A model generated the notes under the pieces. That model saw only the letters and a program-made list of their open reading frames with translations, made no database searches and was not told the DNA's origin. The translations under genes and the position numbers were made by a program. A stretch of DNA of 64,000 nucleotides, from positions 3,596,001 through 3,660,000 of the forward strand of contig OY970284.1 in assembly GCA_963715895.1 (NCBI GenBank), read 5' to 3'. Numbering within the stretch: the first letter of the stretch is position 1; each line of letters begins with the position of its first letter. The DNA is from JADGNZ01 sp963715895 (GTDB lineage Bacteria > Acidobacteriota > Thermoanaerobaculia > Gp7-AA8). Below are positions 52,407 to 61,191 of the stretch, piece by piece.

Positions 52407-52892
52407 CTACGAGGTGCGCCGCTCAAACACGAACTGGTCCGCCGCAACCAATCGCTCAAACGCTTCCGGCGACCGCCGAAGGCGGAACTGCATCACCTGC
52501 ATGACCACAACCTTCGTGAGCGCACCCAGAAGAAAGACGACCACGACAAGGGTTCCGCCTACGAGGTGCAGCTTGCCGCCGGAGCGCGCCAGTAGAGATG
52601 CGATGCCGAGACAGACGGCACGCGAAATCACGTCGAGGAAGCCGAAGTTCGGCCGGGCCAGGTACCAGGAGATTGCCGACAACACCGACCAGACGACGAG
52701 CGCCGGGCGGCCTTGCTGAACCGCAATCCATGCGAAAACGAGCGGCGCCAGCAGAATGATCCCGGCGATGCTCGTGACGGACGCGGTTCCGATCCTTCCA
52801 AAGACGACGCGCACGGCTTGATAGAAGTCCCGGACACCCCAGACCCATTGCCGGTCAGAGGACATATCGACGAAGTCTGCGTGGGAAGGCAT
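52407..52892 (-). CDS. Membrane protein of unknown function
   Basis: 161 residues with three or four hydrophobic helices (VTSIAGIILLAPLVFAWIAV, ALVVWSVLSAISWYLA, AVCLGIASLLA and LVGGTLVVVVFLLGALTKVVVMQV) and a basic tail. No family recognised. About 100 bp separates it from the transporter downstream on the same strand. Confidence 0.65.
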   Translation of the reverse strand: MPSHADFVDMSSDRQWVWGVRDFYQAVRVVFGRIGTASVTSIAGIILLAPLVFAWIAVQQGRPALVVWSVLSAISWYLARPNFGFLDVISRAVCLGIASLLARSGGKLHLVGGTLVVVVFLLGALTKVVVMQVMQFRLRRSPEAFERLVAADQFVFERRTS

Positions 52893-52963
52893 TCTGTCTA
52901 ATTCAAGTATTGCCCATCCTGACGGCGGGCGCGGCGAGCCTGTAAGGATGGGGGTTCACCCCC

Positions 52964-54754
52964 TCACCCGCTCCGTTTCACTACCACGATCGTCGTGTCA
53001 TCCGCCGGCGCTTCGTTGCCGGTGTGGGCGCGCCAGTCGTCGAGGATAGCGGACAGGATTGCAGGGGCGGGGCGGCGGGCGATTTTGCCGAGGAGCTGGC
53101 GGAGGCGGTCGAAGCCGTAGGGGTGGCCAAGGGCGTCGCCGGCTTCGAACAGGCCGTCGGAGAAGAGGACGACGGTGGTCCCGATCCGCATCGACAGTTC
53201 GGTGTCTGCGTAATGCCGTTCCGGTCCCAGTCCCAGTGGCAGCGAAGGGAGATCCATCTCGCGCACCTCGTTGCTCTGCGTGATCCAGGGATAAGGATGG
53301 CCGGCATTGCTGACCAGCACATCGCCCGTTGCCGGATCGAGACGCAGCAGCACCAGCGACGTGAACGTGCGCGGAGAGCCGATCGTGCGCAGCACCAGGT
53401 CGAGCCGCTGCAGAACCATCGCCGGAGTCCTATCCGCTTCCACGAGACTGGCCAGTCCGGCCTTCGTCATCGCCTGCGCGATCGCGCACGAGTATCCGTG
53501 ACCCGACACGTCTCCCGCCGCGATCCAGAGCCGCCCCTCCTCGTCGCGCACGAAGTCGTACAGATCTCCGCCGGCCTCGGTGGCGAGGATCGAGCGGGCC
53601 GCGATCTCGTATCCCTCGATGGCTGGCATCTCCCGCGGCAGGAGGCCGAGCTGCATCCGCGCCAGCAGGTCCATCTCGTACTTCAGCCGGTTCTCCTCCT
53701 CCAGCCGCCGTGCGAAACCGGGGAGGGGAAGCGGACCTTCTTCCGCCTCATCGCTGCGCCGGACGCCGAGGAGGCCCAGAGGGATGGGGACGACGGCCAG
53801 GGTGAGGAGAAGCAGCGCCGACGCCGGCATCCATGAGAAATGAAGCAGTGAAAAGAGCGCGGCCGGAAGGACGGTCGACATCAATGCCGCGGTCAGGAGG
53901 GCGGTCAGACCGAACCTCGCGTACCCGATGACCAGCACAGCGGTCAGGACCAGGCCCACGGCGAAAGCGATGCCGAACGACGACAGCGGAATCCGCGTGG
54001 CCAGCACCAGCGCGCCGAGGACGGTTGCGGCGCCGCGAATGCGCCGGACCAGCGGGAATTGCAGCGCCGCGCAGATGACGAGCATGATCAGACCGGTCCG
54101 GAACGCGCCGTCATCGATTGGCGAGAAGGTGATGCCGAAGAGCGGCAGCCGGATGCTCCCGTCGGTCGGCGCTACTCCCGGAATCATTGTCCCGAACGAC
54201 ATCGCCATCAGCCACAGCCCGGCCACGCACGCACCGATCGACCATCCCGCCAGCAATGCCCTCCCTCCTTTCGGCCCGAGGCGTCCGGCGCGGAGCGTGT
54301 CGAGGGAGGTGCGGAAGCCCGGTACCGTCGAGCGAAGCCACGATTCGGCGGCCGACCAGAGGATGAACAGGAACAGACCTTTGCCGATTACGCCGGCGGC
54401 CGACTCGATGACATGAACCCAGGTCGTCGAGCTCCACAACGGTCCTGGCAGCGAGAAGGCGATCGAGAAGGCCGCGAGAACCAGGCCTTTCTTCAACTCG
54501 ATCCGGCGTTGTATCAGCAGGACGAAGAAGAGGATCACAACGCCGAGCAGGAACGCCGCGCGAACGGTCACTTCCATCAGGCGCGCCGACAGAAACGATC
54601 CGATCGTCAGGCTCTCCAGCCGGTTACGCCACCAGCCAAGCGGACCGACGACGCGTTGGACCATCGGAGCGGCTGGCCCGTTGACGGCCAATCGGATCAG
54701 CGACTCCGGTGGCGAGGTTCCCGGCACGCTGGAGAGGTGGATCGGCTGGGCCAT
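52964..54754 (-). CDS. SpoIIE-type PP2C phosphatase with membrane-spanning N-terminus
   Basis: 596 residues from ATG 54754. N-terminal periplasmic segment, about eight membrane helices, then a short coiled coil (RLEEENRLKYEMDLLARMQLGLLPREMP). The SpoIIE phosphatase domain has the metal-binding Asp residues in GGDLYDF, GDVSGHGYSCAI, VVLFSDGLFE and DDTTIVVVK. Such proteins dephosphorylate anti-sigma antagonists or similar partners. The ATG overlaps the TGA of the upstream frame (TGATG). A one-base change in a C5 run near 54792 would join the two into one protein. Confidence 0.9.
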   Translation of the reverse strand: MAQPIHLSSVPGTSPPESLIRLAVNGPAAPMVQRVVGPLGWWRNRLESLTIGSFLSARLMEVTVRAAFLLGVVILFFVLLIQRRIELKKGLVLAAFSIAFSLPGPLWSSTTWVHVIESAAGVIGKGLFLFILWSAAESWLRSTVPGFRTSLDTLRAGRLGPKGGRALLAGWSIGACVAGLWLMAMSFGTMIPGVAPTDGSIRLPLFGITFSPIDDGAFRTGLIMLVICAALQFPLVRRIRGAATVLGALVLATRIPLSSFGIAFAVGLVLTAVLVIGYARFGLTALLTAALMSTVLPAALFSLLHFSWMPASALLLLTLAVVPIPLGLLGVRRSDEAEEGPLPLPGFARRLEEENRLKYEMDLLARMQLGLLPREMPAIEGYEIAARSILATEAGGDLYDFVRDEEGRLWIAAGDVSGHGYSCAIAQAMTKAGLASLVEADRTPAMVLQRLDLVLRTIGSPRTFTSLVLLRLDPATGDVLVSNAGHPYPWITQSNEVREMDLPSLPLGLGPERHYADTELSMRIGTTVVLFSDGLFEAGDALGHPYGFDRLRQLLGKIARRPAPAILSAILDDWRAHTGNEAPADDTTIVVVKRSG

Positions 54755-55284
54755 CACGTGCAACTCGATATCCTGTTCCGGCCTGGCCGGGGGAGAAACA
54801 GCCTGTCCAGCTCGAGAGGTAGCGGCCCGGTGGCCGTTACCGGAACGTGAAACAGGTCGTCCGGAATCCAGACCGCCGCAATGGGGACTCTCCGGAGGGA
54901 AAAGATGACGCGAAGCTGTCCGTCTTCGTTCCAGTTTCGCCAACGGCTTCGCGCGGTGACCTCGACGAACGGGCCGCGTCCCTCCCGCGCCAGCCAGTCG
55001 GCGGCTGGCGTCCCAAGGATGTCGTAGGCCGTCTCGGGCTGTGGGAAGGAGCTATCGTCAAAGATGATGGCTTTCGATCGCAACTGCGCGTGGGGAGAGG
55101 ACTCGATCCGGAGACCGGCAGGTGCGGCGAGTTGCTGCAGTCTCGATGCGAAGAAACTCTCCGCGGGGAGCCGGTCGTTCCGCCACTCGGGAAGCCAGAG
55201 AGAGGCGATGACCACGCCGAGGATGAACACGGCCACGCCGGCTGCACCGAGCATCAGGAGCGACCGCCGTTCAGACACGACCAT
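54754..55284 (-). CDS. Membrane-anchored N-terminal part, probably the start of the SpoIIE phosphatase
   Basis: 176 residues: one N-terminal membrane helix (LLMLGAAGVAVFILGVVIASLWL) and an extracytoplasmic domain (FASRLQQLAAPAGLRIESSP...DWLAREGRGPFVEVTARSRW). The last 15 residues are the same DNA as the beginning of the phosphatase frame. Inserting one C into CCCCC near 54792 gives ...LFLPPARPEQDIELHVMAQPI... continuously. Either a frameshift (true or sequencing) splits one gene, or the two are translationally coupled. Confidence 0.65.
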   Translation of the reverse strand: MVVSERRSLLMLGAAGVAVFILGVVIASLWLPEWRNDRLPAESFFASRLQQLAAPAGLRIESSPHAQLRSKAIIFDDSSFPQPETAYDILGTPAADWLAREGRGPFVEVTARSRWRNWNEDGQLRVIFSLRRVPIAAVWIPDDLFHVPVTATGPLPLELDRLFLPRPGRNRISSCT

Positions 55285-55353
55285 TCACCTCAGGATATAC
55301 AGGGAATAGGCGGAAATGTTCAAACGCGCGCGCTCCGAAACATCCGTTCTCCC

Positions 55354-55413
55354 CTTCGCGCCTTCGCGTCTTCGCGTGAGATCGATGTCACGCGAAGCCG
55401 CGAAGCCGCGAAG
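55354..55413. repeat. Palindromic repeat, word family CTTCGCGCCTTCGCG
   Basis: CTTCGCGCCTTCGCG, TCTTCGCGTGA on the left and TCACGCGAAG, CCGCGAAGCCGCGAAG on the right. It lies just beyond the stop of the alpha/beta-hydrolase gene. Confidence 0.8.
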
Positions 55414-55419
55414 AAAGCA

Positions 55420-56361
55420 CTACTCCTTCACCGCATCCTTCGGCCACCCACCCCCGAGGAACGTCTCGATAGCCGGAAAGACGATTGCCGGCTGCTCGGC
55501 GTGCGGAAAGTGTCCCGTGTGCGGCAGGCGAAGGATGCGCGCGTTCGGCAGCGCGGTCACCCACTTGGACACCATCGCCATCGGGATGGAGTCTTCCTCG
55601 CCGTGGATGATGAGCACCGGCGCCTTGACGCGGGCCAGCTCGGACGTCCAGTTCCAATCGCCGAGGGAGCCGAAGGTGGCGGGATTGGTCTTGGTCATCC
55701 CGTAGCGGATCGCCTCCGGCGGCGCGGCGCAGAGGTCCGACTTCACCACCGTCACGCTCGTCGACCTCGCCAGGCGAGGCGGCGTCATGATCGACCAATA
55801 CTCGCGGCAGGCCGCGGTGACATCCGGCGATGTCTCGAACGCCTTCTGCAGTTCCTCTGCGCGCTTGCGTTGGTCATCGGTCAGACGCTTCGTGAGCGAG
55901 GCGCCGTACTCCTTGAAGAATTTCCCTTTCACCGGCGGGATGGGGGAGAGGAAGATCATCCTCTCCACATTCTCCGGGTAGCGGATGGCGTAGCGGGCGG
56001 CGATGGCGGGACCGAACGAGTGCGCCAGCAGCGTGACCTTCTTCAGGCCGAGGTGAATGCGGAGCGCTTCGAGATCGGCGACGTGATGATCGATCGTCAG
56101 AAGAGCGGTATCGGAAGGGAGCGTGGAACGGCCGCCGCCGCGCTGGTCGTATTCGATGACGCGGTGATGTAGCCGCAGCGGCGCCAGGTCGGCGGCCAGC
56201 GAATCGTGATCCATCCCCGGCCCGCCGTGGATCACGATCACCGGCGATCCCGTTCCACTGTCGGCGTACCAGAGGCGGACGCCGTCGCCGGCGTCGGCGA
56301 AGTGTTGCGCGTTCAGAGACGTGGCCATCAGCAGAGAAAGACCGATCAGAAGTCGCCGCAT
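55420..56361 (-). CDS. Secreted alpha/beta hydrolase, proline-iminopeptidase-like
   Basis: 313 residues from ATG 56361. Signal peptide 1-18. HGGPGMDHDSL (oxyanion region), YDQRGGGRS, nucleophile motif AHSFGP, an Asp in HGEEDS and the final His in TGHFPHAEQP match the S33 proline iminopeptidase group. Predicted to act on small peptides or esters outside the cytoplasm. CATACT ends 6 nt before the ATG, with no RBS. Confidence 0.88.
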   Translation of the reverse strand: MRRLLIGLSLLMATSLNAQHFADAGDGVRLWYADSGTGSPVIVIHGGPGMDHDSLAADLAPLRLHHRVIEYDQRGGGRSTLPSDTALLTIDHHVADLEALRIHLGLKKVTLLAHSFGPAIAARYAIRYPENVERMIFLSPIPPVKGKFFKEYGASLTKRLTDDQRKRAEELQKAFETSPDVTAACREYWSIMTPPRLARSTSVTVVKSDLCAAPPEAIRYGMTKTNPATFGSLGDWNWTSELARVKAPVLIIHGEEDSIPMAMVSKWVTALPNARILRLPHTGHFPHAEQPAIVFPAIETFLGGGWPKDAVKE

Positions 56362-56378
56362 CGGGGAAGTATGCGCGA

Positions 56379-56489
56379 ATGGGGATCGCGAAAGAAATCT
56401 TCCGCTGGCTGCTGGCGGCTCTCTTCGTTTTCGCGGGGAGTGAGCCATTTTCTCCGGCCAGGATTCTACGAAAAGAGGGTGCCGCCGCC
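56379..56489 (+). pseudogene. Truncated, frameshifted DoxX-family remnant
   Basis: From ATG 56379 one frame reads MGIAKEIFRWLLAALFVFAG and after a +1 shift the next reads GVSHFLRPGFYEKRVPPPG. Together they are the N-terminus of a DoxX-type membrane protein, whose usual pattern is RWLLAxxFVxAGxxHFxxPxFY. The rest of the gene is missing; the next 74-residue gene's stop lies directly beyond. Confidence 0.6.
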
Positions 56490-56494
56490 AGGTA

Positions 56495-56719
56495 TCAGAG
56501 TTTCACGAACGGCCCCGAGGCCACGTAGTGGACCTTGTGACCCTCGAGTTGATCCGGGAGGTCTTTCCGTACCGATTCATCGGCAAGATGGACGACAAGC
56601 TTGTAATCGCTTCCGTCATCCTTCTCGATTCCGACGCCGGCAACACCCTGGTTGCTCATGAGCTCTTGACTGTAGAGGTCTTTGATGCGTCGGATTTCGT
56701 CGTGCGAGGCCATCGTCAC
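56495..56719 (-). CDS. Small protein resembling the N-terminal domain of the adjacent protease
   Basis: 74 residues: helix SHDEIRRIKDLYSQELMS, then NQGVAGVGIEKDDGSDYKLVVHLADESVRKDLPDQLEGHKVHYVASG. The VxGVGI...V...LP..LEG.KV pattern is the same as residues ~60-110 of the next gene's product, so it is a stand-alone copy of that domain, perhaps an inhibitor or chaperone. The two genes are in one direction, 16 bp apart. Confidence 0.7.
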   Translation of the reverse strand: MTMASHDEIRRIKDLYSQELMSNQGVAGVGIEKDDGSDYKLVVHLADESVRKDLPDQLEGHKVHYVASGPFVKL

Positions 56720-56735
56720 TCTTATGCTGCATGCG

Positions 56736-57791
56736 TCACGCCAGCGTCACCCCGAGTGCCGCCAGCACATCCTCAATGTGGTTGGCAATCGTATGCGAAG
56801 TGGACCCGGCAAACAGCAGCGCAACGGCGTGGTTGGTATTACGTTCCAGGATGAGCGATCCGGAGTCGCCTGCCGCGCTGAATGCCTGGCTGTTACGGCC
56901 GACGATCAGTATCTGATTGGTAAACAGAAGGTTCCCCATTTCATACCCGATGGTGACGTCGGTCTCGATGCTCGTAACCTGGCCGACACGGTAGCCTGTC
57001 GTTCTTCCGAACTTGTGCACCTGCATATCGATGGCCGCGGCGGCTGTTCCTTTGGGTGGGCCGATGAAGAGAATGTCCTTTGAAACGATGCTCGCGCTGG
57101 CGGCTTCGGCAATGGCGCAGTCCACCTTGTTCGGGGCCGGCGCTGTCAGAGGGATGAACTTGGTGAGAGCAGCGATTCGATCGCTGGACGGATTACCGCC
57201 GTCGAGCAGTCCCGGCTGAAAGATCGGGGAACCGATGGGCAGTTTGTTCTCATCCGCCAGTACGTGGTTATTGCTCAGCACGAAGAGCTTGCTGCCTTTC
57301 TTGACGACCGCTCCAAAGGTCCCCGCCATCGTAAAGCTGTTCAGAGGATCCTGGAATCCGATCGACGAGCCAGGGCGTGCCGGACGAAAGCGTCCTCGCG
57401 GATTGGGCATCGATGACGGAGATGCCGGAGACGTAGCAAATCGCCGGAATGTACCGACCTGCTCGATATCCGTCGGCAATCCATCGATCTCCTTCGGCAA
57501 CCGATCGGCATCGGGAATGGCGTCGTCGGGGTATTTCACCCGGACGAAAAGCTTGACCGACAGAACTCCGGTTGCGATGCCGTTCGAGATCTTCTCTCCG
57601 ATGCCGACTCCGACGACGTTCTGCGCTGGTTTTGGGCTGGCGGCGGGGTTCATCGCGGCAAGCGCCGAGACCTCCACGCCTGCCTGGAGATAGCGAGCCG
57701 ATGTCTCCTTCTTCACCGCCCGGAAATGGCGAAAGTCACTCGCCGACGCTTCAAAAACAGTGGCCGGCCTGGCGTTGCGTTTCGCGCCCAT
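56736..57791 (-). CDS. Trypsin-like serine protease, Nal1 type
   Basis: 351 residues. N-terminal domain (VVGVGIGEKISNG...LSVKLFVRVKYPDDAIP...LPKEIDGLPTDIEQ), then a chymotrypsin-like fold with H176 (LSNNHVLADE), D224 (KVDCAIAEA) and S310 (AAGDSGSLI). This is the layout of Nal1-like bacterial peptidases. No signal peptide, so it is cytoplasmic or released by another route. AAGGAG precedes the ATG. The downstream 74-residue protein repeats the N-terminal domain. Confidence 0.87.
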   Translation of the reverse strand: MGAKRNARPATVFEASASDFRHFRAVKKETSARYLQAGVEVSALAAMNPAASPKPAQNVVGVGIGEKISNGIATGVLSVKLFVRVKYPDDAIPDADRLPKEIDGLPTDIEQVGTFRRFATSPASPSSMPNPRGRFRPARPGSSIGFQDPLNSFTMAGTFGAVVKKGSKLFVLSNNHVLADENKLPIGSPIFQPGLLDGGNPSSDRIAALTKFIPLTAPAPNKVDCAIAEAASASIVSKDILFIGPPKGTAAAAIDMQVHKFGRTTGYRVGQVTSIETDVTIGYEMGNLLFTNQILIVGRNSQAFSAAGDSGSLILERNTNHAVALLFAGSTSHTIANHIEDVLAALGVTLA

Positions 57792-57980
57792 AACAATCTC
57801 CTTGCAGAAAGACGGATACTACTTGCATCGTTTTCGATCTCCAACTCCAGGTGAGCTGAGCAACGCGGGGGACCTGACCCACGAATCATCACACGTAGCC
57901 GTCGTCCCCTCTTGCCTCCACCCGTCTCCATCCCGTACTCTGACGGAACCCCATATTCGGCAATCAGGCGAGGAGGCTCC

Positions 57981-59663
57981 ATGAGCGGCAAGTGGACTCG
58001 CAGGCGGTTTCTCGAGACGGTCGGACGCGTCGGCGGCGCGGCGGCGGTCTATGAATCGATGGTGGCACTGGGCATGGTGCGCGTGCCCGAATCCGCGTAC
58101 GCCGCTCCGCCGCAACTGCCGGAAGGATCGGGCAGCGGCAAGACCATCGTCATCCTCGGCGCCGGCGTGGCCGGACTCACCGCCGCGTACGAGCTGAAGA
58201 AACGCAACCTCGGCTTCACCGTCATCATCCTCGAAGCGCAGCACCGCTCCGGCGGACGCAGCTACACCGTCCGCACTGGCGACAAGATCGTCGAGAAGCA
58301 CGGCAACGACCTGTGGGAGCAGACGTGCCGTTTCGACAAGGACCAGTACCTGAACGCCGGCCCCGGCCGCATTCCGTATCACCACACCATGGCCCTCGGG
58401 TACTGCAAAGAGCTGAAGGTCGCCGTCGAGCCGTATGTGATGTCGTCGCGCGCGAACCTCTATCAGACGCCTGACTCGTTCCACAACAAGGCCGTGCCGA
58501 ACCGCCGCATCCTCAACGACACCCGCGGCTGGATCTCCGAGCTGTTGACGAAGTCGATCGACAAAGGGTCGCTCGACGATGATCTCTCCCCGGCGCAACG
58601 CAAGCAGATGCTCGACCTGCTCAACACGTTCGGGCCGTTGCAGAACAAGAAGTACGCCGGCTCGCAGCGCTCCGGCTACGTCACCGAGCCGGGCGTGACC
58701 ACGCCGGGCGACATCGAGCCGCCGATCAAGCTCATCGATCTCCTCGGCTCGGAGTTCTGGCTCGACCGCATGTATCAGCCGGAGGACTACGAATGGCAGC
58801 CGACGCTCTTCCAGCCGGTGGGCGGTATGGACAAGCTGGCCCACGGTTTCCTTCCGCACGTCGAATCGATGATCCAGTACAAGCGCGAGGTGACCTCGGT
58901 GCGCAACATCGAAGGCAATAAGGTGCGCATCCGCCATCGCGCGGCCGGCGTTCCTGCATCCGCCGAAGAGACGATCGATGCCGACTGGTGCATCAGCACG
59001 ATCCCGGTGTGGATCCTCGGCAATAGCATCGACAACAATTTCTCGCATCCGTTCAGCAATGCCCTGAAGGCGGCCAAGCGCGGCGAGACCTGTAAGGTGG
59101 GCTGGCAGGCCGACCGCCGCTTCTGGGAGCTCGACAACCAGATCTACGGCGGCATCTCCTACATCAATCACAACATCACGCAGATGTGGTACCCGTCGAA
59201 CGGCTATCTCTTCGAGGAGAAAGGTGTCCTGACCGGCGCCTACAACTACACCAGGCGCGCGGAGTTCCTCGGCAATCAGCATCTTCCGGAGCGTCTGAAG
59301 ATCGCAGCGGCCGGCGCGCATCGCCTGCATGGCGACGCGTTCACGAAGGCGGTTCCGATCGACCTCGGCTTGTCGATCGCCTGGCACCACGTGCCGTACC
59401 AGCTCGCCGGCTGGGCGGATTGGGATGGCGTCGCTCCCGTCCACTACGAGACCCTGCTCGAGCCGGACGGACGGGTCATCGTCGCCGGCGATCAGGTGTC
59501 CTACCTGCCGGGATGGCAGGAAGGGGCGATGCTCTCCGCGCACCACGTTCTTCGCCAGATCACCCGCGAACGCCGTGTGATGGCGAAGGCCGCACCGTCA
59601 GGCAAGCGCCGCGCACCGAGCACACGCGCGATGACGGAAGGGTCGGGGAGGACGAGGGAGTAG
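57981..59663 (+). CDS. TAT-exported flavin monoamine oxidase-like protein
   Basis: 560 residues from ATG 57981 (GAGGAGG 4 nt upstream). Twin-arginine signal TRRRFLETVG. The FAD-binding motif is TIVILGAGVAGLTAAYELKKR with EAQHRSGGRS; the C-terminal FAD segment is VIVAGDQVSYLPGWQEGAMLSAHHV, the amine-oxidase/L-amino-acid-oxidase consensus. It oxidises an amine or amino acid in the periplasm. The C-terminal tail is basic and low complexity. It stands alone between intergenic regions. Confidence 0.93.
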   Translation: MSGKWTRRRFLETVGRVGGAAAVYESMVALGMVRVPESAYAAPPQLPEGSGSGKTIVILGAGVAGLTAAYELKKRNLGFTVIILEAQHRSGGRSYTVRTGDKIVEKHGNDLWEQTCRFDKDQYLNAGPGRIPYHHTMALGYCKELKVAVEPYVMSSRANLYQTPDSFHNKAVPNRRILNDTRGWISELLTKSIDKGSLDDDLSPAQRKQMLDLLNTFGPLQNKKYAGSQRSGYVTEPGVTTPGDIEPPIKLIDLLGSEFWLDRMYQPEDYEWQPTLFQPVGGMDKLAHGFLPHVESMIQYKREVTSVRNIEGNKVRIRHRAAGVPASAEETIDADWCISTIPVWILGNSIDNNFSHPFSNALKAAKRGETCKVGWQADRRFWELDNQIYGGISYINHNITQMWYPSNGYLFEEKGVLTGAYNYTRRAEFLGNQHLPERLKIAAAGAHRLHGDAFTKAVPIDLGLSIAWHHVPYQLAGWADWDGVAPVHYETLLEPDGRVIVAGDQVSYLPGWQEGAMLSAHHVLRQITRERRVMAKAAPSGKRRAPSTRAMTEGSGRTRE

Positions 59664-59683
59664 GACTTTGCACCGCGTTACCC

Positions 59684-59888
59684 GTCATCCTGAGCCGCCG
59701 GAGCTGCTTCGTCGCGGAGCGACGGAGCAGCGAAGGACGGTCGAAGGACCCCCAAGTTGTATCCCGGTTGGGCGGTGGAATAGTCAACACTCCCCCGCCC
59801 TGTCCGGGTTTCAATTTGGGGGTCCTTCGACCGTCCTTCGCCGCGCAATCGCTCCGCGATTACGCGGCTCCGGCGGCTCAGGATGACA
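59684..59888. repeat. Palindromic repeat, word family GTCATCCTGAG/GGTCCTTCG
   Basis: GTCATCCTGAGCCGCCGGAG and CTCCGGCGGCTCAGGATGAC are the ends. Inside, GAAGGACGGTCGAAGGACCC and GGGGGTCCTTCGACCGTCC are mirror words. About 205 bp, between the oxidase gene and the convergent secreted-protein gene. Words like these are seen widely in bacterial genomes. Confidence 0.85.
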
Positions 59889-59910
59889 GTGTGTTGTTCG
59901 CTGTTGCTCC

Positions 59911-60579
59911 CTACTTCGCGGCCTTCTTCCGCGCCCGGATCACGATCGACAATTCGTCATTGCGGACGTTCGTGAAGCGCAGGCGGATCCGTCCCTCGGC
60001 GTCGAGGGAGATGACGGCGGGGGTATTCACCAAGGTCAGCATCCAGCCGGCGGGAAGAGTTACGTAGTTCAGCGGCCGGCCAAGCGTTCGTTTCCAGACC
60101 AGCTCACTGCCTTCCATCACATAGCCGACCGGATCGGTATACGTCTCCCGCACCCGGATGCGCGTCGACCGCCCCTCGGCGATGGGATGAGCGAGGTCGC
60201 CCTGGACGGCGACGGAGTCGGGCTCGACTTTGTCCGGGTAGTAACCAAGCGCGTTGACGTCTTTGCCGGAGACGGCATGCGTCACGAGGTCCTTGCCGGT
60301 GTCGAGGTCGGTCATCTTCGCGTCGGGTGCGACGACGCTTCCTTTGCGCACGAAACTGTGGACCGATGTCTGTCCGGCCCGCGTGACGGTGAAGTCGTGG
60401 GAGATGCGAAACTGATGCGTGGCCGGATCGAGAAGCCAGTAACTGATCTCGCGATCCTGTTCCGCGCGATGCGGTGAGTCCTGCGCGAGGAGTGAAGCGG
60501 GCAGCAAGAACAGCATGGCGAGCACGGCACAGACAAGAGTGTCTGTGCCACAGTAGAACCGCTTGTGCTTCCGGATCAT
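59911..60579 (-). CDS. Secreted protein, paralogue of the next gene; signal peptide contains a repeat
   Basis: 222 residues from ATG 60579. The signal peptide MIRKHKRFYCGTDTLVCAVLAML... contains CGTDTLVCA, encoded by the palindrome at 60526-60549. The mature part shares layout with the upstream gene product: THQFRISHDFTVTRAGQ..., VKGSV/IATK-like segment, RIRVRETYTDP, LPAGWMLT and LDAEGRIRLRFTNVRNDEL. The genes overlap by 4 bp (ATGA), so this is a tandem duplicate. No enzymatic motif; probably periplasmic. Confidence 0.8.
   Translation of the reverse strand: MIRKHKRFYCGTDTLVCAVLAMLFLLPASLLAQDSPHRAEQDREISYWLLDPATHQFRISHDFTVTRAGQTSVHSFVRKGSVVAPDAKMTDLDTGKDLVTHAVSGKDVNALGYYPDKVEPDSVAVQGDLAHPIAEGRSTRIRVRETYTDPVGYVMEGSELVWKRTLGRPLNYVTLPAGWMLTLVNTPAVISLDAEGRIRLRFTNVRNDELSIVIRARKKAAK
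60526..60549. repeat. Palindrome GGCACAGACA/TGTCTGTGCC inside a signal-peptide coding region
   Basis: Arms of 10 bp, loop AGAG. Read on the minus strand in frame it gives GTDTLVC in the signal peptide of the 222-residue protein. Confidence 0.9.
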
Positions 60580-61166
60580 GGCAGCCTCCGGGCCACGATC
60601 TTCACGGGCAACTGATCGTCGCGGTCGTTGAGAAAACTGATGCGGACGCGGCCGTCGGCATCGGTGGAGACGATGGCGGGCGATCCGCATCCGATCAGTT
60701 CCCACGATTTCGGCAGAAGGACGACGTTGCGCTTGATGCCGAGCGGACGATCGAAGACGAGATTGCCGTCTTTCAGGGAGTACGACGGCGCGTCGGTGTA
60801 GGTCTTGATGATGCGGATGCGCGTCTGGCCGCCTTTCGGGACGGGAGCGGGAAGGTGGACCCGGATGAATTGCGCGTCGTCGGCGGTCTTGTCGGATACC
60901 AGCCCGCTGGCCTTGGCCTCTTTGCCGCTGACGACCTCGAATTGCAGATCCTTGCCGTCCGCACGCGCGATCACCCGCTCTTTCGTCGCAATCGAGCCGG
61001 GCCGGATGGGATTGAAAAAGAACTCCGCCCCTTCGCGGTCCTGCGTGACGTCGTAAGTGATGGCGAATTGATGCGTCTCCGGCGGGAGAAGCTCGTAGAG
61101 CGTGAATTCATCGGCGGCAAAGGCGGGGAGGGAGAGCAGAAGAAGGAGGAGTGCGGCTTTCTTCAT
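60576..61166 (-). CDS. Secreted protein of unknown function, paralogue of the next gene
   Basis: 196 residues from ATG 61166. Signal peptide 1-18 (LLLLLLSLPAFAAD). Mature part: THQFAITYDVTQDREGAEFFFNPIRPGSIATKERVIA, TRIRIIKTYTDAPSY, LPKSWELIGCGSPAIVSTDADGRVRISFLNDRDDQLPV. The same order of motifs occurs in the 222-residue protein, so the two arose by duplication. Beta-rich and probably periplasmic. Confidence 0.8.
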   Translation of the reverse strand: MKKAALLLLLLSLPAFAADEFTLYELLPPETHQFAITYDVTQDREGAEFFFNPIRPGSIATKERVIARADGKDLQFEVVSGKEAKASGLVSDKTADDAQFIRVHLPAPVPKGGQTRIRIIKTYTDAPSYSLKDGNLVFDRPLGIKRNVVLLPKSWELIGCGSPAIVSTDADGRVRISFLNDRDDQLPVKIVARRLP

Positions 61167-61191
61167 CCGCTCATGCTCGCATGATTTGCGG

